Below, piece by piece: positions 22,320 to 35,399 of a stretch of 64,000 nucleotides of DNA. The notes beneath the pieces were generated by a model. That model saw only the letters and a program-made list of their open reading frames with translations. It was not told the origin of the DNA and searched no databases. The position numbers were made by a program, and so were the translations under genes. The DNA is from Montifringilla adamsi (Eukaryota > Chordata > Aves > Passeriformes > Passeridae): positions 2,215,870 to 2,279,869 of the forward strand of contig JAGGNK010015336.1 in assembly GCA_017590115.1 (NCBI GenBank), read 5' to 3'. The stretch's first letter is position 1; the number at the start of each line of letters is the position of its first letter.

Positions 22320-25300
22320 GAAAATAATAGACCTAAGATAATTTAATTTCTTCCTGTTTATGTAGATAAATATTCCCACCTTAAAGACTACTTGCTTTTT
22401 AATTTGCTGCAAAGAATCTGGCTGCCCATCATCCTCCTACTTGTCTGGAAAACACTGTTATTCTGAATAAATCTAATTTCAGACAGCATTAGTCTGCTAA
22501 ATATACTCATGTCTGCTTGTCAAGTTACACAGCACTGCTACAGGTTGCTATTTAATTCTGAATATTCCTTTCCTTTGTACAGATGACTGAGGAGAGACAA
22601 ATACAACCTGCCACCAGAATTCTGTGTGTTACAGGTTGTCATTCTCAGGGGTTGTGCACTGCAGGTTCAAAACACATGGAGGAAAGTTCAGAGGAGGGAC
22701 AGTACAGAAGAGAGGAGGTGTGAATTACCACAGAAGTCAAAGACTCTTCCTCTTTAGGGAATTGTTATACACAGGGTCTGGTGGAGACTGATACAACAGA
22801 GAAACACAGTGGAAATGGAACATTAATAAAATGCAATAGAAGAACCTCAGGCTGTGGTATGCAGGGAACCTGGGTAGTGTGAGTGTAAGAGAGAGCTCCA
22901 GAAGGGAGATATTCATGTCACCAAGACTAATGATAAATCTTGGGCTAATTAGGGAAACAAACACCTCTACAAAGCACTATTCAGTTCAATATGGACATAC
23001 TGTTTTACTTAAACATCTTTACAACTTACTTCACAACTACCTTGCAGATTTTTTTGAGACTTGCCTTTCATTTCTGGAAGCTTCACCTCTTGAGACCTAG
23101 ATTCAGTCTTTCTTTCACAGATGAAAAATAATGCTCTATCACCTTACACTCTTAAGTGAAAACAACAGTTTAAAGTGTTCCTAACCACATATTTGAAAAA
23201 TCACAAATATATGTGGTTTTTACAAGAAACATTTTGCACAAGTGTTGTCTCCTCTCATTTTCTTGTACAGAGTTTGTCTAAAAGATGAGATGCCCAAGGA
23301 GGAATGAGCAGGTAAATACTAATGCCAGGATTTGAGAGTATAGAGTATTTCAGGGGTGGTAAATCTCCAGCCCAAGTACATCCCACAATTAATGAATTTA
23401 TAATTACCACACACAGTGCTGTAACAGTGGAGCTAAAGTTAAGAGGATGCACTTTGATGAGCATAAACCTCCAGTTTAGCACAGAGCACAGAATTTCAGA
23501 CAGCCAAGAACAGGCATAAATCAAGAAACAGAAGACATAATTATTCCCTGAAATAAACAAATAAACAAGATCAGTGCAAGATCTCTGCCAAATTAGAAGT
23601 GGAAATACAGACAGAACTGGAACGAGGTAAATAGCTCTATAGACTAATACAAACCCAATCTCTGTACTTTCTGCATTTTAGCTACAATATAAAACCAGGA
23701 CTTCGTTACATTAAAAGAGTTTGCCATATATTTTATACCATGCATTAAGAAAAGTTTTCACTGGAGGTTTTAAACAGCATATTAAGAAGTACTGAAATCA
23801 CTCATATCAATTGGCTGTGGTATAATTGAGCTCTATAAAGATTATTGAAATGCATTTGCAGCTATAAGAAGTCGTATAAATAATAAGGTGCAATAAATCT
23901 TCTTTTCACTTCCCACTCTAGAAGAAACAAACTTTTTGGCATTTTCTTCTGCATTTTTGCCAGCCAAAATCATCGGGGCAAAGAGAAAAAATGTTGTCTT
24001 ATTCTCTTTATTTCATTTCTTTGCAAAAGGAATTAACAACATTTTTTTTTGTGCTTTCAAAATTCTCCATTTCTTTCTTGTTCCTTAATAGAATTTGTTC
24101 CTTTGCATTTTCTTTTGAGGGAAATGTCCACAGAGTACGTTCACTATACAAGAAAGTTTTTTAGGGTTTTTTGAATGATTTTGGAGAGATTTCTTTGGTT
24201 TATTTGTTTGTTTTTGTGGTGGTGGCTTTGATGCTCCTGAAAAAGAACATGATCCAGATTCAGACCTGAAGGAAACCTGATGTATCAAGGTTTTCACCAG
24301 AAGATATTTTCATTTTGAGGCTGACAAAGCTGTGAGAGGTGTGACCATGGGCTTGGCAGGAGACTCCTGACTCCCTAGGGACAGACTCATCCTCTCCCCT
24401 CACTCATGGCAAGGGCACCCAGTAACCTGTATCACCTGTAAATTACAATTACACCAGACAAACAAACACAGGCACAATAACAGAGGTTCTTACACCCACA
24501 AATAAAATGTCACAGTGGCCATGAGAATTCAATACACCACCTAATGTGCTGCTGCAGTCCAGTGTATTTCATTTACCAGGTAATATATTACCCAATTTAT
24601 AACCAATCTGTCATGCACATGGATCAATACAAATCATGAAAACACACATACATTACACACTTCCCATAATTGAATTTTGTGCTCTCTGGACTCTCATTAC
24701 CCTGCCACAAACTGCTTCAAATGAATACTTCTTATTACCTTCAAGGTAAACACGTCAGGGACACCAGGCAGGTGCTGCACAACTTTTATATATATAACCC
24801 AGTATCAACTTTCAGGAAGACCATGCAGTGTGGAAAACCTAACTCCATTTTCCAAACTGTATAAGGGATTTCTCCTTGTATCCTGAAATATCATGGAGGA
24901 AATGAACAAGCAGGTAATTTAAACTGAAATAGTCTCCAGTCCTTATTGTCTGGAAAAACATAAGGACTTGCATGGTTGCACTTGGTGCCACTTGGAGCCA
25001 CACCTGACTGTGTCACATCCATGGGAATGTGATCAGCATCATGTAGAGGGATGTTATTCCTATCAGGCTGTCCATGTAGGTCTTGGCTGGGAAGGGATTA
25101 GGTGTTCCTGTGTTTGTTAGGCTGCGAGCAAAAATTTGCCATTCTGGCCAGATGAAAAGAGATCAGAGCACTTCCTTAGTAAAAATTTGGATATTTTTTG
25201 TAAATTAAGTGAGATTTTAGGCACCCATAGGGATTTATTGAGAGTAAAAACTATTCAGTTCTCTTTAGCAGTAATTCAGATTTGAATTTTCTTCCTTAAT

Positions 25301-26258
25301 TCTGACTGCATTTTCATTGGACTTGTATTTTTCTAAAATGTGATGTCTCTTTAGCTGCAAGTTAAAGGTGAGAGTAGATTTTTTTCCTCACCTTCTTTAA
25401 TATAGGGAAGAGGTTTAGATAACTGAAAGAAACTCCCACCCATTTTGAGGCTGTCTTGTGCACTCAGTCATTCCAGCTAAGAAGGACATCTCATATCAAA
25501 AGTCTTGTGTATGTTCTGGCAATTGAGAATGAAGCTGTTGTCTTCTCTTTAGTTCTGGAAGAACTTAACTACTCTGTATACATGACAGGCATTTCCAGGT
25601 ATCTGATATATTCATGCCTTTTATCAAGTTTTGTTGAAGCTTTTCTCTTGATTACAGGTTTTTTGTAGTCAGTTCAGCTGTATTTATTTATTTATTGCCT
25701 TAAAAATGCAAACTGTGCTTAAAAATCAGAGATATCAATGCTTCTTCTGACAGGTTTACATGTAACATCTTTCAAAAAAACGATTACACAGCATTTGTGT
25801 GTATGTGGTTAGAAGTTGGTGCACAACACTGGATTGACAAGAGTGGAAATTGATTTTTTCTATCTGAAACCCAATAAAGAGTAAGTAACAACAGCTGAGG
25901 CCTGTATGCTACCCATATGGTGGTTCTTTTGTCTAATTTTTAAGTTCATCTCTTGGTTTTTCAGGTTCTCCTACTCCATAGCAGGACATAGAAAAAAAGA
26001 TCAGACCTACCCACCCTAATTTAATGCATTCCTTTTAATTTTTCCTTATGAGTTCTCTGTTGAAGAACATGAAAAATAAAATCTTACCTCTTTTTTGTTA
26101 CTGTAATTATCCCAGTCTGTCATTGTGATGGTCATTTGTCAGTCCCATTCTGGCTCCCTTTTCTCTGTATTCAGGGAGAATTAAAGGCAACACCATCTTA
26201 TCTGCTGCTTTCAAAGGTTCCCAAAGACTATTCCAAATGTCTTTTATTTAGGTTTTCT

Positions 26259-26278
26259 GTTTGTTTGTTTGTTTGTTT
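26259..26278. repeat. (TTTG)n microsatellite
   Basis: About five TTTG units, followed by further T/G-rich sequence to about 26308. Confidence 0.85.
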
Positions 26279-27586
26279 TTGGGATTTTTTTTGTGTTTTT
26301 TTTGTGTCCTGGAATGCAGTTTCAGTCTCTCTGAACAGTCTGGCAGGAGATAACTCATCCACTTGGCAGAGTTCAACATCACTGGGGAAGGATTCATAAG
26401 AGCCTGACTAAAGCAGCTTCTTTATTTACGTTTAAATCTTATTTTTGTTTAATCTGCCATGGCGACCATTCAGGAAGAAAACAAAATTCAGGAATTATCC
26501 CTAACTGCATTTTCTTAATGGTCCAGTAATGCTAAGAGCAATAAGACATTAATGTAAAGAGATGAAAACTCTATTTGCTGTAGTTATTTTAGTCATTCGC
26601 ACATTTGCTGTAGAATTCTTTACTGGTAATAATCTAAGATATTTTAGAAGATTTAACAACACTTAGAGGAAAACTTCTTAGCTGTCTGCTGCAGTCACTT
26701 AAAAACTAAATATATCTGAAAAGGCCTTCAGTTCAGGAGGCACAATACTGGAATAAAATGGAAAATGTAACTCATCTTCTTCTATCAAACAGGTTGGGGA
26801 ATCTGAAACCACTCTTCTAAATTAATTATTCTGAAAATCAAACCAAATCCATTCTTTGATATAAAGACTTTTCTATTGGCATCAAGAATTATGAGGTCCT
26901 TCTCAGTATGTTCTCAGAACATGTGTGCCTGTTTGCTGTCCCATTCATTTATGACTGGATCCTCTCTGATTCATTTGCACAAATCCCAAATGAATCCTAT
27001 GGCAATGGAAATATTGCTTGGACCTTTAGAGATCTGCACATCACAACAATGTGCCCAGCACTAAATCAGATTTTGTCTCACCAAATCCTAAAATCCTCCA
27101 TGGCTGAGATCCCACCAATTTCTGGATGATCTGTTCCAGGACTACACTAACCTCCTAGTGAAGTGTCTTCACTTTTTTTCCCCCCTAATATAAAATCTAA
27201 ACCTGTTGAGCCCACCCTGCACTCCTCGTTAAATCAGAATTATCTTGTGCAAGACTGAATCTCTCGAGAAGGAAATGCAATGCAAACTTTGGCCACAATA
27301 ACCCAGAACTCATCATGTGTTGAATGCTTATTTAAGAAGCGAGAGACAGGAATTTTAGGAAGTCCTTGGCTTCAGGTGTTTAAAACTCTCTCTCTAACAT
27401 CCTAAGAGGATGGTTTGCCCTCCAGGCTAAAGAATGTTCTTGCCATTCAAAGCATTTCCAAGCTGTTATTTGGCTGAGCTGGTTATGTGAGGTCAGAAAT
27501 AGGCAAATAAAGAGCAAATGCTGAATATGAAAAGTGTCAAAAAGTGTCCTACTGCCAGAAGTTCAGACTTATTTCAGATTGATTCT

Positions 27587-27662
27587 GTTTAGTTGTTTTT
27601 TGTTTTTTTGGGTTGGTTTTTTTGGGGGGTTTTTTTTGGGTTTGTTTGTTTGGTTTTTTTTA
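27587..27662. repeat. T/G-only low-complexity tract
   Basis: The strand is almost entirely T and G, with runs of 3 to 6 G separated by T runs. It yields a spurious Gly/Phe/Trp-rich frame. Confidence 0.9.
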
Positions 27663-28276
27663 TAGTTGCAGACCAAGTTTAAATGCAAATGATCTCTGCT
27701 TTTTTTTTTATCTACACATGGATTCAAGGAATCAAGCCACTGTAGTCATAGCTAAAGTGAAAAGTCGAATCTCTGATGTGATTTACAGCTTAAAACTCAC
27801 TATAAAGGTGCTGCAGCCCTTCTAAAATTGATTGTGTGTCTGGGAGAGAAAGTAGCACCTCATTTGTCCTTGTTCGTGTCAATAAACTCAGAATTAGTCC
27901 CATGATTTGGGCTCAAATTTCAATGTGTTCACCCATCATGCTTATGGCAGGAGTGGTTTGAGGGTATACTGGAACAGATCTGATCAGATTACTCTGAAAT
28001 TCCCATTATAACCCCGTGAAACAGCTACATATTCATTTTGCTTTGCTTCCCAACCCCCTGGCTCATTGTGCAGGCAGCAGAGAGCAGGGGGACTTCTCAC
28101 TCAGTCAAGCTGAATGAATGAATCAGAACAAGATAAAGTTTTTCTTAGGATTCAGGAGGTGTTTTTTTGTGTTTTGTGACCTTGGCAGACCCAAGGGTGC
28201 TTGCATGGGGCTGTGTTTGGATGAAGAACTTCTCCGGCAGATCCAAAGTAAGTGGTAATTTTACAAATATTTAATT

Positions 28277-28365
28277 ATAGAATCATGGAATGGTTTGGGT
28301 TGGAAAGGACCTTAAAGTTCATCTCATTCCAACCCCACTGCCATGGCCAGGGAGTTCATCCACTG
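28277..28365 (-). mobile_element. CR1 LINE, short 3' end
   Basis: 'tagaatcatggaatggtttg', 'ggttggaaaggaccttaaag' and 'ccaaccccactgccatggcc' form a well-preserved complement of the CR1 3' terminus, about 90 bp long. The low divergence suggests a comparatively young insertion. Confidence 0.95.
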
Positions 28366-28444
28366 GATTCAGGTGTCTTACTGAGAGCAACATGGCATTT
28401 CACCCCTAGGATTGTTCTGCTGAGAAATAAATGAGACAATGGGA

Positions 28445-28475
<31 letters not shown>

Positions 28476-29116
28476 ATGTAAAGAAAGATTTCCTGCACTC
28501 TTTGCAAATGCAACATCAGTGAATTTAGTCCCCTGGCCAGACACAGGTAACTCCAGTTTGTCCTGCCTAAATTCTCTTTAAAATGTCAAATGGATGTTGT
28601 ATTCTTTGGTCTCAGTCTATTAAGAAATATTGCACCACAACAACAAAGAGCCAGAAGAAGTCACAAATTAAGGTCACAGGTGAAAAGTGAAGATCTAGAG
28701 CTGTAATCTTCAGGCTCCCTGCCTTTAATAAAGACTCATGATTAGCTCAGCTATCTGGACACTTGGCAGAATTACCTCCACAGCCCAAGGAAAATCTATG
28801 AGTTGCAGAAAAACACCCAAACCAAGCCCAAAGTGGAAAATATCTGTGTAGTTTTAGAACAATCTAGGTAGCAATAACTTAGGCATCCACAAAAGGAAAA
28901 TTCAGTGTTCTGATACACTAATTAATTTGCTTTCTTGAAGAGGTTTTTTTTTTAATTTAAGGAAATTAAGTGGTTATTAAAGTGACCTGATTAATATATT
29001 TATTAAGCATTTTTATATGTTTTATGTTACCTTCTTTTGTGAGTATTTCTTACTGGACAATGACGAACAACAAACTGTGTTTAAATAAAGTGACTAAAAG
29101 AGCCACCAACCATACT
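28366..29116. other. Unique sequence with a poly-T tract (28445-28461)
   Basis: No gene is recognised. A 17-base T run is the only distinct item. Confidence 0.45.
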
Positions 29117-29450
29117 CCTAGAACCACAGAACAATTTAGATTGGAAATTACCTTAAAGATCAAGTCTAACTTTTAACCCAGCACCACCAGGTTTTCACCA
29201 CTAAACCATGTCCTCAAGTGCCACATCCACATGTTTTTTGAAACATCTAGGAATGGTGACTCCGTTGTTACCTGTCATTGTCACTTGCTCTGTTCAAATG
29301 GTTACAACATTTTTTATGATATTTTTTTTTTCACGAATATCTCATCTAAAGCTCCACTGGTGCAACTTGAAGCCTTTTTTTCTTTTCTTATCACTGGTTT
29401 TCTGGGAGAAGAGACTGATCCCCCAGCTGGCTCCCACTGATGTCTTTTCA
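29117..29450 (-). mobile_element. CR1 LINE, about 330-bp 3' part
   Basis: Plus-strand reading: 'agaaccacagaacaatttag', 'ccactaaaccatgtcctcaa', 'gtgccacatccacatgtttt', 'aggaatggtgactccgttgt', then after a decayed stretch 'ggtgcaacttgaagcc' and 'gggagaagagactgatcccc'. These are complements of successive CR1 landmarks. Confidence 0.9.
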
Positions 29451-30497
29451 TTATGTTTCTAAAGACTGATCTTTGAAGAGAAATAAACTTAAATTTCAAG
29501 CACTAATACAACAGAAAACATCTGGTCTTTGAAGAACACATGATTTCAAAAATAGCATTGGTTCTTGGTGCACATTGACTCAAGAAGGACTGAAGAAGCA
29601 GCTATTAATAACCATTTATCCTTTTCTTTCCCCTGAACACTTAAAATGTCATCAGTATTGTGAAATGTTTCTCTTCAGCATCACCAAAATGTGGAATCCT
29701 GACCAATCAACCAGTGATTACTTTTTCATATTAAACGTTTCCTGTCTTTATTGTATGTCTTGCATGGGACCCCCCCATAAATTAGGAGCACTAAGCTGGA
29801 GAAATTGTCACTGTCATCAAATCCAGAACCAATTATTGCAACTGCCTCATAGGGCCCTGCTGGCAGCTCTTCATTTTCCATCTCAGGACAGTCAGATCTT
29901 ATCCTTCCACGTCCCTGATCAGAAACTATCCAGGAATTAACTCAGAAACTATCCAGGAATTAACATGGTATAAATGTCACATGAGCTGAGAACACCAAAA
30001 TCCCTCCTGACACACAATCCTGACACAAGTTCTTTCTTCTGGATTTACTATTCCTTGACTCCTTCTTTGCATGAGCAGATTCCTGACCTTCTGAAAACCC
30101 TGGGGAATATGTGACCAGATGTTTCTAATCCCCTTTTCAAGCACTCCATGAACAAACAAGTGCCAAACAAACACCAAGTTCTGTCAACCTCTGAGACGTG
30201 TTGAATAGTGCAACAGAAAACTTTAAAGAAAACTAAGTCCATACTTTCACGAAGAATCCACTTTTGGTCACTGCTCCATATAGTGAGAGAGGGGGACTTT
30301 AAAGAAAGACATGAATTTGAATTTCCCACAGGCACAGAAAGGGGGGCCCCTTTGTCTACATTCCTTTTTGTGATATTTAAATGGTTAAGGAGGTACCAAA
30401 TGTTCTAATTAAGAGGTTTCTCAGTTCAGCCTAAAGGAATTTGAGCTGTCCATGGTGCTACTGCTTAGTTCAATAATCTTGTGTTGTTACAGGAAAG
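29451..30497. other. Unique sequence with a 23-bp tandem duplication
   Basis: No gene is recognised. A 121-codon plus frame (29575-29940) and a 95-codon minus frame (30048-30335) lack any signature. Confidence 0.45.
29919..29964. repeat. 23-bp tandem duplication
   Basis: 'tcagaaactatccagg' plus 'aattaac' occurs twice head to tail (29919-29941 and 29942-29964), essentially identical. Confidence 0.93.
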
Positions 30498-30577
30498 CCA
30501 GAATGGTTTGGGTGGGAAGAGACCTTAAAGCTAATTTCATCACCTTCCTCTTGACCAGGTTACTCAGAGCCCCATGT
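30498..30577 (-). mobile_element. CR1 LINE, short 3' end
   Basis: 'ccagaatggtttgggtggga', 'agagaccttaaagctaattt' and 'gaccaggttactcagagccc' are complements of the CR1 3' end, about 80 bp with small internal deletions. Confidence 0.85.
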
Positions 30578-31149
30578 GGTGGTTTATCACAGCAATGATA
30601 TCTCACATCTGGGGATGTGAGATGTGTCTGAATGCCAGGAGGTATGGAAAACATAAATAAAATGAAATTTCATATTGAAGCAACTGCATTTTGAATTTGG
30701 TTAATTGCTTTCAGAAACTAAAACCACATGTATTTCTTGGTGCTCACGCAGTGGTTGAGAGTATAATTGCAAAAATGCAATTTTCTCAGGGAAAAATTAC
30801 TCTGCAATGGCAGTTTTTAGTAAAGGAATGTTGAGGGATTTGTTTCAGTTCTACATGTTTTATTGCAGGAGCAGAAAATTTAAGTAATAGTTTTGGGATT
30901 ATGTGTCAAGCACACACAAAAGTATTTCTCAATCCTCATGATATCACATTTTATTATGTGAAAATTTCCCAGCTTGCTCTGGAGATCCAGCAGGATCAGG
31001 TAAAGAGGAAGATGTTTCTGGGATTCACTGCAGCTTTTGAAGGAGGTAAAGTTTATTAGGAAAGGAACTGTGAGAAATCTGACAGTGGCTTTTTCTCTAA
31101 GAAAAATTGTGTTTTGCTGATTGGAGTTTTTGTCTGACAGGTTCAATTG
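30578..31149. other. Unique sequence, no recognised feature
   Basis: An 88-codon minus frame has no signature. No repeat is recognised. Confidence 0.4.
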
Positions 31150-31227
31150 TGGTCAAGGCAAGGAGTTGAACTCAATGATCCCTGTGGGTCCCTTGGAACT
31201 GAGTTTATTCTGTGATTCTGTGATTCC
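31150..31227 (+). mobile_element. CR1 LINE, short 3' end of a different subgroup
   Basis: 'gttgaactcaatgatccctg', 'tgggtcccttggaactgag' and 'attctgtgattctgtgat' match the CR1 subgroup ending 'gatccttgtgggtcccttcc'. Confidence 0.88.
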
Positions 31228-34200
31228 AGGAAGTTAGGATATTCTATGACTTTGTGGTAAGTAACTTCTCCCAAGACACCTATTCCTTGTATGTTTATCA
31301 TTTTATTCCTTGTGTATTCTTCATTTTGTGGGTACTGAACTCCTGAGTTGTGCATGAAGCCCATGGCAGAATGACCCCAAAAGCTCAGAGTTCCATTGAG
31401 CTGAGCTCTAACTCTGATCCATTCTTCTCTCCTGAAGGCTGATGGTCAGGTGAGCCTTAAATTAACAAATTACTTCACAGGTGTGAAACTGGAAATTCCA
31501 CAAATCCAGAATTCCAGCAAAGTATTTAGTTTGTGGATACTGGTGCATCAAGATCGTCATGATGAAATTTTTTTTTCTCTGCTTGAGATTACAATTTTCA
31601 CTCTCAACCTCTCCATGAGCAATTGGAATTAACGCTTATTTTTATCATTAATTTTAGCCAGAAAATTCACCTGGAAGAAGGGGGAAAATGACATTGTTTT
31701 AATAACTTCAGGCTTGGACAAAACATTCTTTAAAAAAAAAAAAAAAAAGAAGAATAGATAACTTTGGAGACGCTCAGCATGGGACATTTTTGTAAATAGA
31801 TTAGGAAGATACTACAGGGGATTTGACATTACTAACACTACAAATATGAAGAGAGTCCAATCCTGAAAGATGCTGAATCTATGGGAACATGCAACATTTG
31901 GCAGCTCTCAGGAAGCTCTCAATAACTCTTAAATTCAGGCATAAAGTGCTGTGATCCTGAGTCGCCCATTAAAGATGCACTAAATGTTTCCACTAAGGGA
32001 AGTCCCAATTATGTGGTTTTATATAGAAAAAGGGAAAGTTAATGAATGGAAATGTAGCAGCTCTGACACTGCTGAAGCACTGAGCTGTCATCCTCATAAC
32101 TTTCTCAGGGAGATAAATATGCTCTTTCCAGCTCCTCAGAAGTTATTATCACATCTGATTTACAAGCAGTATAAAGGCAGAGAAGGGGGAAAAATTAGTG
32201 GCAGTTTTTGGAGGTTTTTCATAATGAAAATTTTAAAAGCTTTTCTTAAGTGAGTAGTAGAGAAATAGCACATTTTTCTTAAAGAAAAAAAAATAATCCC
32301 CCATGGATTATTAACTAGTTTGTATGTAATAAAACAATCATGTTGGCTAACATGCCAATGTATCATGTTAGAAACCTCTTACATTTAAAAGCATTTTTTT
32401 ATCTCAGATATTTGAGGTTCCAACTGTCCTATAGAATGCTCCAAATCCACACAGCTTTTAAACCTGCCACATGCAAAAGGAACCAAGATTCACTAAAGGC
32501 AGTTCAGATTAGAGGCTGGATTTTACATAAGTTCTTACTGTAGTACATGTAATCCATTCAATTTTTATATCTGTAACTAAGTCAAAATATTCACCTTCTT
32601 GAGGCTCCACTCTGTTTCAGTTGTGTATTGAAGAATTTGTTTGAGTTAGAAACCCAATTTTTATACTGTTGCAGTGAATTAGATTAATGCTACTTATGCT
32701 GTCTGTTGTTCCCACCATCTGTCTCTGCTTATTTCACTCTGTTTTTCCATTCCTGGTAGAAAACACAGAAGAAAAAGCTGCCTCTACAGCTTTTTGCTGT
32801 TCTGATGGCAGCAGCTGACACTGTCCCCTGACAGCAGAGCCGTGTTGAGCCACAGGTTGCAGATGCATTTCCTAAAAGGCAGCTTCAGCTCTTCAGGACT
32901 GTCCTGCCCAAATACAGCAAGGAAGGATGGATGAAAAAGTGACGATGGGACGACAGGTGAATTTGACATAATCCTCAGCTTCTCTTCATTGAGAATCAGA
33001 CCTGAGTTTGTTGCTGTCAAACTCTGCATACAAACAAATAAATCTTCACATCTCTGTGCATTTTCTGGTTTTAGCATCATTTTGAGAGTGTCAGTAGTGA
33101 TGCAGATGAATGCCAAGCCATAGCAAGAGACAAGAGGCAATTCATTAAGCCCCAGGCAGATAAAATCTGCACCCATTCAAAGCAGGCAAATCCTCAGTGT
33201 TGTGGGTGGGTTTTAAGGTGGGTGACTGCAGTGTGGTTTTGTCCCAGCCTAGGGGTGTGAGCTAGTCTGGACTCCTGACACACACAGTCCACACAGCAGT
33301 GGGTGAAGCTCAGCTTAAAACAAAGGTGTTCATCTTTTTTGGGATGAGTCACATCCTTGTTCCCATCGCCTGTTAAATGTGAGAACCTAAACCCTCAGTT
33401 CATATGGAGATGGCTGGATTGTGCACTTCCAAAAGAGAGCAGAAGAGCTTATTTTAGTTCTTTTATGAGGGACTAAACACTCTGCAGAAGACCTTGGCAT
33501 TTCCATCTGTATGAACTTAATTGTGTGAGTTCAGCTGGTTTCTGATCTTCTGGAGAAACTCAGGGATTTCAGCTTTCTCTTTTAGAAATTTCCCTCCCAC
33601 CTGAGGTTTTCAGATCACTTGATAGCTGACAGATTTATGCCCTTTAACATTCTCTGGGAGAGTGGCAGGTGGAGAGTGCAGAAGAGAGAAGATGTGCAAG
33701 AAAAAGAGTTTGGTTTGTCCCATATTTTGCAGAGACCCCAAATCAGAAAATGGAATTGTTCAGGTTTTTTTGCTGCTGCTATCTCCTGAATACTCCAACT
33801 GCCTTCAGCAGAGTGTCCTGAAATACTTTGATTTTGCAGACTCAGCAGTAGAAATAGAGCAAAAGTTGGGAAAAGAGAATATTCACACCTACCCCATATT
33901 CCCAGTTATTATTTTTAGGCATCGAGCCTTGGCACAAAAAGGGAGATACAATTGCAAGCACATAAAGAAGTCAAATGTTCAGCATCCCAGTGTTTGGTGA
34001 GTAACAAAGCCAGCATGCTTGGCAGGGAAATATGTTTATGGATCTTGAAGCACATAAAATATCTCTCACACCATCATTGTTTGAAGTGTCTGTGTTTGAC
34101 AAAGAGATCAGAAAGATTTCAGAAAGGAAACTGTGAAAGAGGATAATCCAGAGTCGTTTACAGTAGGAAAGAAACAACAGGACTGGTTGTTGCTATATGT

Positions 34201-35399
34201 GTTAAAGCCATTACAGATGAAACAGCACAGATCAAAAGGGGGAAAAAAGCCCCAAATGAAGAAAAATCAAGACAAGTCAAGGTATGCTTTCAGATATTTT
34301 AAACCAATATTTCACAGTACAATGTTCATGAATACAAAATGTTACCCTTTGATGTTAAATAAAATACCCAACAAACAAGCATGACTAACAAAAATTGAAT
34401 ACTCAGTTAAAAGTCTTATAAATAAAACCATACATTAACAAAATCAGTGTCATAGACAAAGAAAATAAATGTTTTATGTGGAAAAAAATTCTGACATCTG
34501 CCCTTGGTCTTGTTTATACTATGCTCGAGAGAGGCTGAGATAAGAACAGCTAAAGTCTTGTTTTCCTTAAGGAACTTATATAGTCATTAATAATTTCATA
34601 ACCTACCATATTTTACTCTCTGAAAATACATTCTTTTTGAAAACAGCTTTCAATAATCCATGTGACTGTTTAAAAAGATTAAATTACTTCAGAAGCAATT
34701 ATTTACTAGCGCTATCCTTGTCTGTTTGTCACTTCAGAACAATTTTTTGTTGCCCATTATTTGACTATTTAATGACCTTTATGTATTCATCCTCTACAGT
34801 CTGCAGTGAGGTAAGAGAATGGTCTTCCTCTTAAAGAAAGGGGAATTAAGGCAAGGCAAATGCAAGAACATTTCATGACATGAAGGAATTTTTTTAACTC
34901 TCCGTAATTCTCACCTTCTGTTTATATTACAAATCTAACCTTCAGGTTGGAACTGTGTTTAGCTGTCTAGTGGAACCACCTTATCTCCATATAATGTTAT
35001 TTTAGTGAGCACAAATCTACTGTATATATTTTAGAAACTACAGAGTAGATTGTAGAAACTAGAGCACACATATCACATTCAGCGCATGTAAAATTCAGTA
35101 AATATCACAAGAAAGCTGACTGTTTCACTTTTTATACTGCATTACTTTACATTTCATGAGGAACTATCCTTACCCAGACTTCATGCAAGCCATGTGCCTT
35201 AAGTACATTACTGAATATACAATAGATAAGAAGCAGTGTTGGGTTTTCTTTCCATTCAAGTGAAATAAATAAATAAAATTGTTAGCTCTGTGTATAAAAA
35301 GTTTTCCTTTGGGATACAGTGTGGTTTTCACATAATTATGGCATTAGCCTGAAGGCAAAATGCTAGAATGTGGAAGATTTTGCCTCACAGGAGTTGTTT
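31228..35399. other. Unique sequence, poly-A at 31732-31748
   Basis: No CR1, LTR or gene is recognised across about 4.2 kb. Open frames of 112 codons (33662-34000, plus) and 130 codons (32784-33176, minus) have no recognisable domains. Confidence 0.45.

Larger units (their letters stand above)
22320..28276. other. Longest repeat-poor block, about 6 kb
   Basis: No CR1, LTR or gene is recognised. Simple sequence includes a TTTG array (26259-26278) and a T/G-rich tract (27587-27662). Open frames of 60-101 codons occur on both strands without family signature. Confidence 0.45.

Noticed and set aside
33662..34000. 112-codon plus-strand open frame in unique sequence
   Set aside because: No domain, homology or splice structure could be recognised. 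The length is within chance expectation for 64 kb.
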